This document shows positions 28,622 to 39,560 of a DNA stretch of 46,286 bases, piece after piece. The DNA is from Candidatus Dadabacteria bacterium (GTDB lineage Bacteria > Desulfobacterota_D > UBA1144 > Nemesobacterales > Nemesobacteraceae). Where the stretch lies: positions 1 to 46,286 of the forward strand of contig JAJDTG010000014.1 of NCBI GenBank assembly GCA_022827275.1, read 5' to 3'. Position numbers and translations under genes: made by a program. A model generated the notes under the pieces. It was not told the origin of the DNA. It made no database searches and was given only the letters and a program-made list of their open reading frames with translations. The first letter of the stretch is position 1. Each line of letters starts with the position of its first letter.

Positions 28622-29806
28622 TCAGTGAAAAGCCCCGCACACCCTTGCAACCAACTCATCGGTGAATACCCTTCCCTTGGCGGTGAGTCTGAGACGGTCG
28701 CCATCGGTGAGAATAAAACCGTCAGATTCAAGGTATTCGAGGCCAGAAGTATCAGGTTCGCAACCAAAGCGTTTCCTTACGTCTTCAATTCCTACCCCGT
28801 CGCTTAGCCGAAGTCCCATAAGAAGCTTATCTTCAAGGGCTGTAGTCCGCGAGAGATCATAAGAGGCAGAGACGGCATTTCCGTTGCCCACAACTCGCTT
28901 CATGTAAAGCTCGGGATTCCTTACGTTTGACCATCTTATTCCCCAGCCCTCTTCTCCACCGCAGCTAATGTGGGAATGGGCTCCGGCACCCACGCCTAGG
29001 TAATCATGACAGTTCCAGTAGATAAGGTTATGCCTGCACTCATAGCCACGCCGGGCAAAATTCGATACTTCGTAATTGCCGTACCCCTCTGCCTCGAGTA
29101 TTTCCCGTGCGCTCCGCATGAACCCGACCAGAACCGAGTCATCGGGAACAGAGAGTTTCCCTTTGCGCCGAAGCGTCGCAAACTCGGTGCCGGGCTCAAT
29201 CGTAAGGCAGTAGGCGGATATATGGGTCGGAGAGAATCTCAGGGCAGTACGGATATCTTCTTCAAACTCTTCCCGGGTTTCCTGAGAGCTTCCGTATATA
29301 AGATCAAGATTATAGTTGTGAAAACCGGCGTCCCGGACGTCAACAAGCGCGCGGACACAGTCATCCGGAGTGGTGAATCTCCCGTAGAAATCAAGCTTTC
29401 TCTGCGAAAAAGACTGTACGCCGACGCTTATTCTGTTTATCCCAAAGCGCATGAGGGAAACAAGCTTTTCCCTGTCGGCGGTTCTCGGGTTAACCTCGAG
29501 GCTCACTTCTACCTTGGACGAGAAGGAAGCAATCGAGGCGAGTTTCTCCATTACCATCCCTACACTTCTGGGCTTTAAAAGTGACGGGGTCCCTCCTCCG
29601 AAAAACACCGTGCTTATCTCTCTGCTTTCAATAACGCTCCGGGAGCTTTCAATTTCCCGCTCCAGGGCACGGACGTAATCATCCTCCGGAAAGTTGCCAT
29701 TAGTCCCATAAGAGTTAAAATCACAATAAGGACATTTGGTAAGACAATACGGAATATGCACATATACGCCTAGGGGCGTTTGGTATTTATCGATATTCTC
29801 TTTCAT
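28622..29806 (-). CDS. hemW: Radical SAM heme chaperone HemW
   Basis: This radical SAM protein is related to HemN but acts as a heme-binding chaperone for respiratory enzymes, not as coproporphyrinogen dehydrogenase. The 4Fe-4S motif is HIPYCLTKCPYCDF (Cys21, Cys25, Cys28), followed by Phe rather than the fourth Cys of HemN, which identifies HemW. FFGGGTPSLL and the C-terminal HemN_C region (GVGAGAHSH and the winged-helix end) are present. I chose the ATG at 29804-29806; a GTG six bases upstream is in frame. Its start is only 34 bp from the divergent tolC-like ATG, so the promoters must overlap coding sequence. Confidence 0.93.
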   Translation of the reverse strand: MKENIDKYQTPLGVYVHIPYCLTKCPYCDFNSYGTNGNFPEDDYVRALEREIESSRSVIESREISTVFFGGGTPSLLKPRSVGMVMEKLASIASFSSKVEVSLEVNPRTADREKLVSLMRFGINRISVGVQSFSQRKLDFYGRFTTPDDCVRALVDVRDAGFHNYNLDLIYGSSQETREEFEEDIRTALRFSPTHISAYCLTIEPGTEFATLRRKGKLSVPDDSVLVGFMRSAREILEAEGYGNYEVSNFARRGYECRHNLIYWNCHDYLGVGAGAHSHISCGGEEGWGIRWSNVRNPELYMKRVVGNGNAVSASYDLSRTTALEDKLLMGLRLSDGVGIEDVRKRFGCEPDTSGLEYLESDGFILTDGDRLRLTAKGRVFTDELVARVCGAFH

Positions 29807-29840
29807 CCTCACTCAAGCGACACACCGCGGTTGCCACACG

Positions 29841-31067
29841 ATGAGTATACCGAAAAAATTCCTCCTTCTTCTCAGTCCACTGCTGCTGCTTTCCCAGACC
29901 GCGTGGGCACAGGAAGTAATCCCGGTTGAACGGGCCATCGAGATAGCGCTGCTCAACAGCCCGGAACTCCGGATTTCCCGTTCCGAGGTCGACATCTCGA
30001 AATCAATACTCAGGCAGACGAAGGCTCCCCTTTATCCCCAGCTCAGCGGAAAGCTCGTGGTACCGTTTGTGGGAAGAGAATCCGGTTTTTACGTCGACCA
30101 GATGATATGGGACTTTGGAAAGACAAAAGCCAGGATAAGAGCAAGAGAACATCATCTGGAATCCGCAAGATACCTGCTTACGGGCTCAGAAGCGATGCTC
30201 GTGCGCGACACTCGCATTGCTTACTACCAGGCGCTTTCCGAGAAAAACCGGCTCGAGGGGGCTGCCACAGAAACCAAGCGCAGGGAATGGCTCCTTGAGA
30301 AAACAGAAGAGCTTTTCGCCGTCGGCAAAAGGTCCGCCCAGCAGCTAAGCCAGGCAGAAATCGACCTGCAACAGGCAAAGCTAGAACTGGTTTCAAGGGA
30401 AAACTCCTACGAACTCGCCATGCTTAACCTAAGACATCTGATGAACGACCCCTCGCTCGGACAATTCGACATCCGTGAGGATCTTGCCTATGAGAAGGTA
30501 TACGAAACCAGAGAAGACCTTGTCAGCTTCGCCCTCTCCGAAAACGCAGAGATAAAGAGTCTTCTGGCGGACCATGATGGAATAAGGGCCTCGGTTGCAG
30601 AGGCCAAGGGGAAATTTCTCCCGTCGATATTCGGCAGGGCAGCGTACAGATTTGAGGGAGAAGGCGCCCAGACGCCGGCTTTTGTCGCCGGGCTCGGCGT
30701 TAAGATTCCCATCTTCGAGGGATTCTCAAGGTTCGGCCAGATGTCACAGTCAAAGGCTGAACTCACAAGAAACGAGGCACAGACCGAACTGCTCAGAAAC
30801 AGAATAATCCTCTCGGTTGGGGAACTCTACCTCGAACTCAAGCACCTTGAGAAAAAAATAAAAATACTTGGGGATTCAGAATCGATATCGGAGAAAAACC
30901 TGCTTCTTGTCAAGGAAAGATACGAGTCGCGAAGCGCTTCGAAAATAGAATTCGCCCAAGCCCAAGCACTCTACGAGGAATCGGTAGCGGACTACAAAAA
31001 CTCCATATATGACTATAAAATAGTAAGGTTAAGTCTGTTAAGCCTCTGCGGAAAAGAGATACAATGA
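29841..31067 (+). CDS. TolC-family outer-membrane efflux channel
   Basis: This 408-residue protein has a signal peptide (MSIPKKF plus a leucine-rich core, cleavage after QTAWA near residue 23) and two TolC/OEP repeats. Each is built of long amphipathic helices (for example RAIEIALLNSPELRISRSEVD and ERYESRSASKIEFAQAQALYEE). It should form the trimeric outer-membrane exit duct for the membrane-fusion protein encoded next. The ATG at 29841 is chosen because it opens the signal peptide; the frame extends upstream into hemW but those residues do not fit. The TGA overlaps the next ATG (ATGA), so the two genes are translationally coupled. Confidence 0.93.
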   Translation: MSIPKKFLLLLSPLLLLSQTAWAQEVIPVERAIEIALLNSPELRISRSEVDISKSILRQTKAPLYPQLSGKLVVPFVGRESGFYVDQMIWDFGKTKARIRAREHHLESARYLLTGSEAMLVRDTRIAYYQALSEKNRLEGAATETKRREWLLEKTEELFAVGKRSAQQLSQAEIDLQQAKLELVSRENSYELAMLNLRHLMNDPSLGQFDIREDLAYEKVYETREDLVSFALSENAEIKSLLADHDGIRASVAEAKGKFLPSIFGRAAYRFEGEGAQTPAFVAGLGVKIPIFEGFSRFGQMSQSKAELTRNEAQTELLRNRIILSVGELYLELKHLEKKIKILGDSESISEKNLLLVKERYESRSASKIEFAQAQALYEESVADYKNSIYDYKIVRLSLLSLCGKEIQ

Positions 31068-32200
31068 AAAATTCCCCCCGCTCAAAGCTTCTCTACGCCG
31101 TCGCCGCCGTAGTCGTCATCGCAGTATACTTCATCTTTTTCGGAGGAAAGGAAGGCAAGATAGAGTACGTAACGCAGAAGATCGAGAGAGGAAACATAAC
31201 TTCTCTTGTAAGAGCCTCGGGAACCTTAAAACCGACTAAGGAAGCAAGAATATATTCGCAAATAAACGGAACAATAAAGGAAGTCCGCTCTGAGGTGAAC
31301 GATGAGGTCAGAAAGGGCCAAGTACTGGCCCTCATGGAAGAACCGGAGGGTCTTTCAGGAGACGTCGAATACTTCAAGGAGATACTTAAGAAGACTACAA
31401 CCGACCTTGAGATTTCAACCAACTCGCACGAGGCAAACAAGAGGCTTTACGAAAAAGAACTTATCTCCCGGGAGGAATTCAACATATCCCTCTCAGAGCA
31501 CAGCGCGGCAGTTGCCGCCCGGGAAAAAGCCCAAGCCGATCTAGAGACGGCGCAGAGAAGGTTTGACGCGACGCGCATCACTTCCATGCTTGACGGCATG
31601 GTGCTTGAGAAGAACATAATAATCGGCGAACAGATACACCCGAACAAATCCGAACCCCTGTACGTACTCGCTGAAAACCCCCGAACTCTTCATCTGGTTT
31701 CAAACGTAAGCGAAGCCGACATAGGAAAGATAAAGAAGGGTCAGGACGCTCTTTTCAGGGTTGACGCCTTCCCCGGGAAGAATTTCAGCGCGAAAGTGGC
31801 ACAGGTGGCAAACTCTCCGAGCATAAAAAATGACGTCGTTACCTATGACGTAACGTGCCTTGTGGAGAACCCGGAGCTAGAGCTTAAACCCGGGATGACC
31901 GCCGAAGTCAAAATAGTCATATCAACCAAAAAAGACATACTTAAAATTCCCACCGCAGCGCTCCGCTTCATTCCCCCGAAATCCTCCGCCGCCACGGCCG
32001 AGGCGGGCGAAAACATCTGGATCCTCAAGCAGGGAAAACTCTCGCCAGTAGTAATAGAAACCGGGATAAGCGACGATTTCCACACAGAAATCGTAAACAG
32101 TTCGCTCTCTGAAGGAGATCCGATAGTGGTTGAGTACACGATTTCCGGCGGAAACAACAAAGGACCGGGCTTTGCGCTTCCCCAGCCGAAAAGATTCTGA
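31064..32200 (+). CDS. Periplasmic adaptor (HlyD/MacA-type membrane fusion protein)
   Basis: This 378-residue protein has one N-terminal membrane anchor (LLYAVAAVVVIAVYFIFFGG, residues 9-28). It is followed by the barrel-sandwich/lipoyl half-motifs (LVRASGTLKPTKEARIYSQ and MLDGMVLEKNIIIGEQI), a coiled-coil hairpin (about 95-175) and beta-barrel domains. The overall order matches MacA-like adaptors that connect an inner-membrane ABC transporter to TolC. It overlaps the tolC-like gene by 4 nt and the ATPase gene by 1 nt (TGATG). The cargo is unknown. Confidence 0.92.
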   Translation: MKNSPRSKLLYAVAAVVVIAVYFIFFGGKEGKIEYVTQKIERGNITSLVRASGTLKPTKEARIYSQINGTIKEVRSEVNDEVRKGQVLALMEEPEGLSGDVEYFKEILKKTTTDLEISTNSHEANKRLYEKELISREEFNISLSEHSAAVAAREKAQADLETAQRRFDATRITSMLDGMVLEKNIIIGEQIHPNKSEPLYVLAENPRTLHLVSNVSEADIGKIKKGQDALFRVDAFPGKNFSAKVAQVANSPSIKNDVVTYDVTCLVENPELELKPGMTAEVKIVISTKKDILKIPTAALRFIPPKSSAATAEAGENIWILKQGKLSPVVIETGISDDFHTEIVNSSLSEGDPIVVEYTISGGNNKGPGFALPQPKRF

Positions 32201-32895
32201 TGACACCGCCCTTAATCAAGCTAAAGAACATCGGCAAAACCTACTCGAGCGGAAAAGTCGAGGTAAACGCCCTCCGCTCAATAAACCTTGAAATCGCACA
32301 AGGGGAATTCGTCGCCATTATGGGATCTTCGGGATCCGGCAAAAGCACTCTCATGAACATTCTCGGCTGCCTCGACACTCAAAGCCAAGGAAACTACGTG
32401 CTCGACGGGACCGACATAATGGAACTTGAGACGGATGAAAAGGCGGAGATAAGAAGCACGAAAATCGGTTTTGTCTTCCAGAGCTTCAATCTGTTGCCGC
32501 GGACGACGGCGCTTGAGAACGTGGAATTGCCACTTGTCTATTCCGGCATGCTGGGGGCCCAGAGAAAAAAGCTTGCCTCGGCCGCGCTCTCTCTCGTGGG
32601 ACTCGCAGACAGAGCGGATCATCTTCCCAACCAGCTCTCGGGAGGACAGCAGCAGAGAGTGGCGATAGCCAGGGCGGTTGTAAACAATCCGAGGATGATA
32701 CTCGCAGATGAACCGACCGGGAACCTAGATACGGCAACAAGCTACGAAATAATGAGAATATTCAGGGACCTGAACGAACAGGGAAAAACGATAGTAATGA
32801 TAACGCACGAAGAAGATATAGCCTCTCACTCGAAAAGAATAATAAGCCTGAAGGACGGAGAGATCATCAAAGACAGATTGAACGGCCCGATTTGA
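32200..32895 (+). CDS. MacB/LolD-type ABC transporter ATPase, permease not found
   Basis: This 231-residue nucleotide-binding subunit has Walker [17 protein letters not shown], a Q-loop in [10 protein letters not shown], signature [14 protein letters not shown], Walker [13 protein letters not shown] and the H-loop VMITHEED. It belongs to the MacB/LolD/FtsE group, which drives FtsX-fold permeases. In MacAB-TolC systems the permease domain follows immediately or is fused. Here the gene ends at 32895 and the next gene is a convergent ammonium transporter with different base composition. The permease has been lost, displaced or lies elsewhere, so the system may be inactive. Confidence 0.94.
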   Translation: MTPPLIKLKNIGKTYSSGKVEVNALRSINLEIAQGEFVAIMGSSGSGKSTLMNILGCLDTQSQGNYVLDGTDIMELETDEKAEIRSTKIGFVFQSFNLLPRTTALENVELPLVYSGMLGAQRKKLASAALSLVGLADRADHLPNQLSGGQQQRVAIARAVVNNPRMILADEPTGNLDTATSYEIMRIFRDLNEQGKTIVMITHEEDIASHSKRIISLKDGEIIKDRLNGPI

Positions 32896-33014
32896 CTCTG
32901 TCGCCCCTCGCAAGCCGCGAAGCCGCAGCTTGGGGCATCCGATTGAGAGCACAAGCGGGTTGCAACCTGCCTCTGGCCCGCGGTCCGGGCTGGAAGACTA
33001 CTCTGACGCTTCAA
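32896..33014. other. Short convergent gap with GC-rich sequence
   Basis: These 119 bp lie between the ABC ATPase and the amt stop codon. The sequence turns GC-rich here and contains several GC-rich dyads but no clear T-run terminator. No permease remnant can be read in any frame. It is a plausible junction of a foreign insert that begins with amt. Confidence 0.35.
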
Positions 33015-34409
33015 TCAGTCCTCTTCCGGCATCATTACGAATTCTGGATAGGCTTCAATGCCCAGCTCGCCCACGTCTTGGCCGATGGCCTCGACATCCT
33101 CTGAGACCCGCAATCCCAAGGTCCGATCGATCAGAAACCACAACAGCATCGAAAGCCCGAACACAAACACTCCGACGGCCAAAATGCCGATGATCTGAAC
33201 AAAAAGGCTTCCACCAGCAGCGATGCAGACCGCCAACGTCCCCCAGATGCCGGTGCAGAGATGAACAGGGACAGCACCCACGACGTCATCTACCTTTATC
33301 ATTTCAAAACCCTTCATGGACAACAGGCAAACCATGCCCCCGATCGCCCCGATCACTACTGCCCAGAGATGCTGGACGATATCCGGCGCCGCCGTGATCG
33401 CGACTAGACCAGCCAGAGCGCCATTGAGTCCGGCGAACAGGTCGACACGGCCCAGTACGGGGCGGGATAGAGTCAGAGCCGCCAAAACCCCAGCCGCCGC
33501 GGCCAGGTTGGTATTTGAGAAGATATTGCTCACCGCCACGGCATCGAATGCGCCGCTGAGGGCAAGCTGCGAACCGCCGTTGAAGCCAAACCAGCCCAGC
33601 CAGAGTATAAAGACGCCGAGAGTGACGACCGGAACATTGGATGGAGGGGTCGCCTTGACACTGCCATCAGCCCGGAACTTGCCCGAACGCGGCCCAAGCA
33701 TGATAGCCCCAGCAAGTGCCGCCCAGCCTCCCGTGGAGTGGACTACTGTGGAACCGGCGAAGTCCTTGAACCCTAATTCAGCCAACCAGCCTCCACCCCA
33801 AGTCCACGCGCCAACAATCGGGTAGATGACCGAGGTCAACACGACGATAAAAACGAAAAAAGACCACAACTTCACGCGCTCGGCCAGAGCGCCTGAAACA
33901 ATCGAAGCCGTGGTCGCCACGAACACCATTTGGAAGAACCAGTACGACATCGCCGAGTAACCGCTTTCGACTACAGCCGCGGTGGCTGCTTCCTCGCCGC
34001 TCAGCAGCGCCACTTCATCGGCGGTCGTGCCGTACAGGAGTTCCAGCGAACCAAACCAGCCGCCCGGCTCGACGCCGACATACATGATGTTAAAGCCGAT
34101 CAGGTAGTATGCCAGTCCGGCAATGGAGTAGAGACCAATGTTCTTCAAGCAAATGACCGAAGCGTTCTTCGTCCGTACCGAGCCCGCCTCGAGCATTGTG
34201 AAGCCCGCTGCCATCCACATCACTAAAGCGCCCCACACAAGGAACCCGAACGTGTTGAAGACGAACTGTGCCTCGCCCTCGATGGCGGCCCATGCAGGCA
34301 CGGGCGACAAGACACAAGCCATTAGTATCGCGACAATGCCGAATCTAGTCACAACCCAAGCGGCAGCACTCCGACAGCCCTTAAATAACCGAAAGTTATG
34401 GATAATCAT
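33015..34409 (-). CDS. amt: Ammonium transporter Amt
   Basis: This 464-residue inner-membrane channel conducts ammonium/ammonia. It has a cleavable N-terminal signal (core GIVAILMACVLSPVPAWA) and eleven transmembrane segments. The twin-histidine pore motif is present: STVVHSTGGWAAL (AmtB His168) and GAVPVHLCTGIWGT (His318). LEAGSVRTKNA and YWFFQMVFVATTASIVSGALAER are also typical. AAGGAGGT precedes the ATG. No glnK follows, although amt and glnK are usually paired. The gene is visibly richer in G and C than its neighbours and sits where an ABC permease gene would be expected, suggesting lateral acquisition. Confidence 0.96.
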   Translation of the reverse strand: MIIHNFRLFKGCRSAAAWVVTRFGIVAILMACVLSPVPAWAAIEGEAQFVFNTFGFLVWGALVMWMAAGFTMLEAGSVRTKNASVICLKNIGLYSIAGLAYYLIGFNIMYVGVEPGGWFGSLELLYGTTADEVALLSGEEAATAAVVESGYSAMSYWFFQMVFVATTASIVSGALAERVKLWSFFVFIVVLTSVIYPIVGAWTWGGGWLAELGFKDFAGSTVVHSTGGWAALAGAIMLGPRSGKFRADGSVKATPPSNVPVVTLGVFILWLGWFGFNGGSQLALSGAFDAVAVSNIFSNTNLAAAAGVLAALTLSRPVLGRVDLFAGLNGALAGLVAITAAPDIVQHLWAVVIGAIGGMVCLLSMKGFEMIKVDDVVGAVPVHLCTGIWGTLAVCIAAGGSLFVQIIGILAVGVFVFGLSMLLWFLIDRTLGLRVSEDVEAIGQDVGELGIEAYPEFVMMPEED

Positions 34410-34669
34410 AGCTGCTTTCTACCTCCTTCTACGATGGACAGCGGCCGCGCAACGAGCGACAAGACCAAGACGCGGACTCAGAGAGCATGGCGCTTTCCGG
34501 TGTTCGTGTTGAGCTAAAGCCCAAAACAGCGCCGGATTACCCGACTGCCGAAAAAATATTTCTCTACCTCCTGTTAAAATACATAACACGCTTTGAGCAG
34601 CAGCTCAATAAAAAACGGTGGGTCTGTCAGATCGTTATGACTTGAAACAACGTAGATCCCAAACTGATT
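34410..34669. other. Intergenic region upstream of amt
   Basis: No gene is convincing. The amt ribosome binding site lies at its low end (AAGGAGGT on the minus strand near 34424). A hairpin TTGAGC-AGCA-GCTCAA occupies 34593-34608. A second AGGAGGTAGA-like stretch on the minus strand near 34567-34575 has no start codon after it. Composition changes from GC-rich to AT-rich around 34550, consistent with an edge of foreign DNA. Confidence 0.45.
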
Positions 34670-36167
<1,498 letters not shown>

Positions 36168-36169
36168 TA

Positions 36170-37594
36170 ATGGCGGGAAAAACTCTTTTTGACAAAATTT
36201 GGGAATCGCACCTCGTTCACGAAGAAGAAGGCAAACCGTCCCTTCTCTACATAGATCTTCACCTCGTTCACGAAGTTACCTCTCCCCAGGCGTTTGAAGG
36301 GCTGAGAATTACGGGACGAGGAGTAAGAAGGCCCGACCTTACTTTCGCCACTATGGACCATAACGTTCCGACCACAGACCGCAGCGGACCCATTTCGGAT
36401 CCTATATCCGCAAAACAGATAGAAGCCCTGCGGCAAAACTGCAAGGATTTCGGAATAACGCTCTTCGGAATAAAAATAAACAACCACTCTCAGGGCATAG
36501 TGCACGTTATTGGCCCCGAACTAGGCCTCACAAAACCCGGGATGACCATAGTGTGCGGAGACAGCCATACTTCCACCCATGGAGCGTTCGGAGCGCTCGC
36601 CTTCGGCATAGGAACAAGCGAAGTAGAGCATGTTCTGGCAACGCAGTGCTTAAGACAGAACCGCCCGAAGGTGTTTGAAATAAGGGTCGAGGGCGAACGC
36701 CAGTACGGGGTTACCGCAAAGGACATAATCCTTGGCATAATCGGACATATAGGTACCGCGGGGGCCACGGGTACTGTGGTTGAATACCGCGGGGAAGCAA
36801 TAGAGGCGCTCTCCATGGAAGAGAGGATGACGATCTGCAACATGTCGATAGAGGGAGGGGCAAGGGCCGGAATGATAGCCCCTGACCAAAAGACCTTCGA
36901 GTACGTCAAGGGCCGACAGTACGCACCGAAAGACCTCAACTATGCAAAAGCCCTTGAGCACTGGCAGACTCTCCGCACGGACCCTGACGCCATTTTCGAC
37001 AAATCAGTAACTCTTGACGCCTGCAAGATAGCTCCGCAGGTAAGCTGGGGAACCAACCCGGGAATGGTTACGGACATAACTTCAAAAGTACCCGATCCCG
37101 GGGAATGCGAAGACCCGAGCAAGAGAAAATCAATGGAACAGGCTCTTGAATACATGGACCTCAAGGCAAACACCCCCATAACAGACATACGCGTAGACAG
37201 GGTATTTATAGGTTCCTGCACGAATTCAAGAATAGAGGATCTTCTGGCGGTCGCGAGGCTCGTAAAGGGAAGGAAGGTCGCCGACGGTGTAAATGCCATG
37301 GTGGTTCCGGGCTCCCAGATCGTAAAGAGGAAAGCAGAGGAGATGGAGCTTCACAGGGTGTTTACCGAGGCGGGATTTGAGTGGCGCGAGTCCGGATGCA
37401 GCATGTGTCTTGGAATGAACCCCGACATACTGGCTCCGGGGGAGAGATGCGCGAGTACGTCTAACAGAAATTTCGAAGGTCGCCAGGGAAAAGGAGGCAG
37501 GACTCATCTTGTAAGCCCCATAATGGCGGCCGCGGCAGCACTTACCGGACACTTCGTGGACGTCAGGGACTGGGAGACAGGAAAGGGGATCTGA
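36170..37594 (+). CDS. leuC: 3-isopropylmalate dehydratase large subunit
   Basis: With LeuD this aconitase-family enzyme isomerises 2- to 3-isopropylmalate in leucine synthesis. It is 474 residues. It opens [16 protein letters not shown], carries [33 protein letters not shown]-type sequence near residues 125-160, and binds a 4Fe-4S cluster through the cysteines in [13 protein letters not shown] and [12 protein letters not shown]. The ATG at 36170 has GGAG upstream, inside the end of eno. leuD starts 3 nt after its stop. leuA and leuB are not in the window. Confidence 0.97.
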   Translation: MAGKTLFDKIWESHLVHEEEGKPSLLYIDLHLVHEVTSPQAFEGLRITGRGVRRPDLTFATMDHNVPTTDRSGPISDPISAKQIEALRQNCKDFGITLFGIKINNHSQGIVHVIGPELGLTKPGMTIVCGDSHTSTHGAFGALAFGIGTSEVEHVLATQCLRQNRPKVFEIRVEGERQYGVTAKDIILGIIGHIGTAGATGTVVEYRGEAIEALSMEERMTICNMSIEGGARAGMIAPDQKTFEYVKGRQYAPKDLNYAKALEHWQTLRTDPDAIFDKSVTLDACKIAPQVSWGTNPGMVTDITSKVPDPGECEDPSKRKSMEQALEYMDLKANTPITDIRVDRVFIGSCTNSRIEDLLAVARLVKGRKVADGVNAMVVPGSQIVKRKAEEMELHRVFTEAGFEWRESGCSMCLGMNPDILAPGERCASTSNRNFEGRQGKGGRTHLVSPIMAAAAALTGHFVDVRDWETGKGI

Positions 37595-37597
37595 GAC

Positions 37598-38224
37598 ATG
37601 GAAAAACTTAAGAGAATAGCGGGAAAAGTGGCGGCTCTTGACAGGATGAACGTCGACACCGACCAGATAATCCCCAAGCAGTTTTTAAAACGCATCGAGA
37701 GAACGGGGTTCGGTGAGTTCCTGTTTTTTGACTGGAAGTATAATGATGACGGAACCCTGAACGAGGATTTCGAGCTTAACCAGACGAGATACGCGGGAGC
37801 GTGCGTACTGCTTACCCGAGATAATTTCGGAAGCGGAAGTTCGAGAGAACATGCGCCCTGGGCCATAAGGGAAGCGGGATTTCGCGTGATTCTGGCCCCT
37901 TCCTTCGCCGACATTTTCTACAATAACTGCTTTAAGAACTCGATACTTCCGATAGTTATCTCCAAAGACAGAACGGATGAGCTTTTCCGTCTTGTGCGGG
38001 AAAACGAAGGTTACTCTCTTGAGGTAGACCTGGCGGAAAGATCCGTAAGCGGGGATGGAATGGAGTTTTCATTTGAAATAGACGATTTTAAAAGAAAAGT
38101 GCTTCTTGAAGGGCTTGACGACATATCGCAGACCCTTGAGCTTGTGGGTAGCATAGAGAAATATGAAAAACTTTTTACGGACGAAAGGCAGTGGGTTATT
38201 CCCGACGAGCGCGAAAACCCCTGA
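37598..38224 (+). CDS. leuD: 3-isopropylmalate dehydratase small subunit
   Basis: This 208-residue swivel-domain partner of LeuC has the family landmarks: RMNVDTDQIIPKQFLKRIERTG near the N-terminus, the substrate loop NFGSGSSREHAPWAI around residues 78-92 and FADIFYNNCFKNSILPI. It lies 3 nt after leuC and so is co-translated. It ends 9 bp before the convergent DUF2905 gene. Confidence 0.97.
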   Translation: MEKLKRIAGKVAALDRMNVDTDQIIPKQFLKRIERTGFGEFLFFDWKYNDDGTLNEDFELNQTRYAGACVLLTRDNFGSGSSREHAPWAIREAGFRVILAPSFADIFYNNCFKNSILPIVISKDRTDELFRLVRENEGYSLEVDLAERSVSGDGMEFSFEIDDFKRKVLLEGLDDISQTLELVGSIEKYEKLFTDERQWVIPDERENP

Positions 38225-38233
38225 TCCCCGTTT

Positions 38234-38455
38234 TTATTTCCTTAAGAAAAGATTGCCGAGAACCGTGAGCAGTATGCTCAGTACTACGCAGGTCACAATC
38301 GGAAAGTAGAAACTGAAGTTCCCTCTCTCGATTTTTATGTCCCCCGGAAGTTTCCCGAGGAAACCGAATTTTGCCATATAGGGCAGCAGTACACCGAGCG
38401 CTATGAGCGCCGCGCCTAGGATGATCAGAACTCTGGCTGCTTCCGTAATGTTCAT
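38234..38455 (-). CDS. DUF2905 small membrane protein
   Basis: This 73-residue protein has two predicted membrane segments (VLIILGAALIALGVLLPYM and FYFPIVTCVVLSILLTVLG). They are separated by the conserved loop FGFLGKLPGDIKIERGNFSFYFP, which identifies DUF2905. The function is unknown. It is transcribed separately from leuD, which it faces. Confidence 0.88.
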   Translation of the reverse strand: MNITEAARVLIILGAALIALGVLLPYMAKFGFLGKLPGDIKIERGNFSFYFPIVTCVVLSILLTVLGNLFLRK

Positions 38456-38517
38456 AAAAAACGTTAACCTCGTAGAGACAACCGGCAGACCACGGGCCCA
38501 GATGTACGCGCGAGACG

Positions 38518-39543
38518 TTACGTAAGACCGAGCTTTCTCCGCACTTCTGACTTTTTAAGCCCGGCGGCTTTTTCAAGAGCCCGAATTGATTTTCTCCTCA
38601 GATCAAGCCTGCCGATTCTGCTTTCCCACAGCCTGACTGAGCCGACGCTGACTCCGATCAGCCTCGCAAACTGCGTTGTGTTCAGGCCAAGACGCACGCG
38701 AAGCTTCGCAACATCCTCGCCCCTGAAAACAGATGACTCTCCCCGCGCGGGCCGGGTTCGGGCAGGTTCTTTCAGCTCCCCACTCTTTTTCCCCTGCGGG
38801 GGACGGACTGTTCTGTCCGTTTCTCCACCCTTACCCTCTCCCTCACCGTTGTCGATATCAACCCCGAACACATCCCCTACATCGTCGCTTATACGCCTGC
38901 GTCCGCCCCGGCTCCCGGGTATGGGGATATCCGCGCCTACCATATCCTCGTGGTTTACACCCCGAAGCCTGAAAAGCAGCTCGGGCTGCCTGTCAAGCGT
39001 GGCCCCCACGCCGTAGAGCACCGCGGAGAGATGTTTGCAGAGGGACGACCAGTCAGGGCAGTCGCACTCAAGATCTATTTCCCCGGGACGCGGAAACAGT
39101 CCGTCTTCGGGGTGCGTGACAACCCTCATGACGTTATCGGACAGTTTTCCCTGAAACAGCTCCAGGACTGATCCTATCTGCCCCATGCACCGCTTCTTTA
39201 TGCCATCCCAGCGCTGGGCAGGCAGCCGGGCAATTGACACGTTGACTATGTACAGGTCCGAACCGCTTACAATGGCCCTTATCTCGCCTTCACTTATTTC
39301 CATATTAAGTACAAGACCATTTCGCAGGTAGCTTTTTCCCCTGGGCAGACGGTTTGAGTAATCGCTGAATTTCTCAAGATGCTTGCACCACGCCTGACCC
39401 CAGAACGTTCTGGCAATCTTCCTGCCTTCAATTTCAACGGGATGGAGTTCAACACCCTGTTTGCGAAGCTTCGCAGTGTCCCTGCAGGCCTTGGCACGCC
39501 GCGCGGAAACAGAGGCCTGAGGTCTCCAAGAACGATAACCCAT
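38518..39543 (-). CDS. SWIM zinc-finger protein with C-terminal XRE-type HTH
   Basis: This 341-residue protein has a SWIM zinc finger CDCPDWSSLCKH (Cys160, Cys162, Cys169, His171), preceded by the family region TFWGQAWCKHLE. After a low-complexity basic and acidic linker (about 210-272), the C-terminus contains a helix-turn-helix: LRVRLGLNTTQFARLIGVS followed by GSVRLWESR, like Cro/XRE domains. SWIM proteins of this kind often pair with SNF2 helicases (YwqB with YwqA in Bacillus), and here the SNF2 gene ends 17 bp upstream. I chose the ATG at 39541-39543, ten bases after AGGAGG; a GTG three codons earlier is too close to it. The HTH suggests promoter or DNA-end targeting. Confidence 0.88.
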   Translation of the reverse strand: MGYRSWRPQASVSARRAKACRDTAKLRKQGVELHPVEIEGRKIARTFWGQAWCKHLEKFSDYSNRLPRGKSYLRNGLVLNMEISEGEIRAIVSGSDLYIVNVSIARLPAQRWDGIKKRCMGQIGSVLELFQGKLSDNVMRVVTHPEDGLFPRPGEIDLECDCPDWSSLCKHLSAVLYGVGATLDRQPELLFRLRGVNHEDMVGADIPIPGSRGGRRRISDDVGDVFGVDIDNGEGEGKGGETDRTVRPPQGKKSGELKEPARTRPARGESSVFRGEDVAKLRVRLGLNTTQFARLIGVSVGSVRLWESRIGRLDLRRKSIRALEKAAGLKKSEVRRKLGLT

Positions 39544-39560
39544 ACCGAGCACTCCTCCTC

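Noticed and set aside
29736-29840. 35-codon upstream extension of the TolC-like protein
   Set aside because: It overlaps hemW and would place residues ahead of a normal signal peptide.
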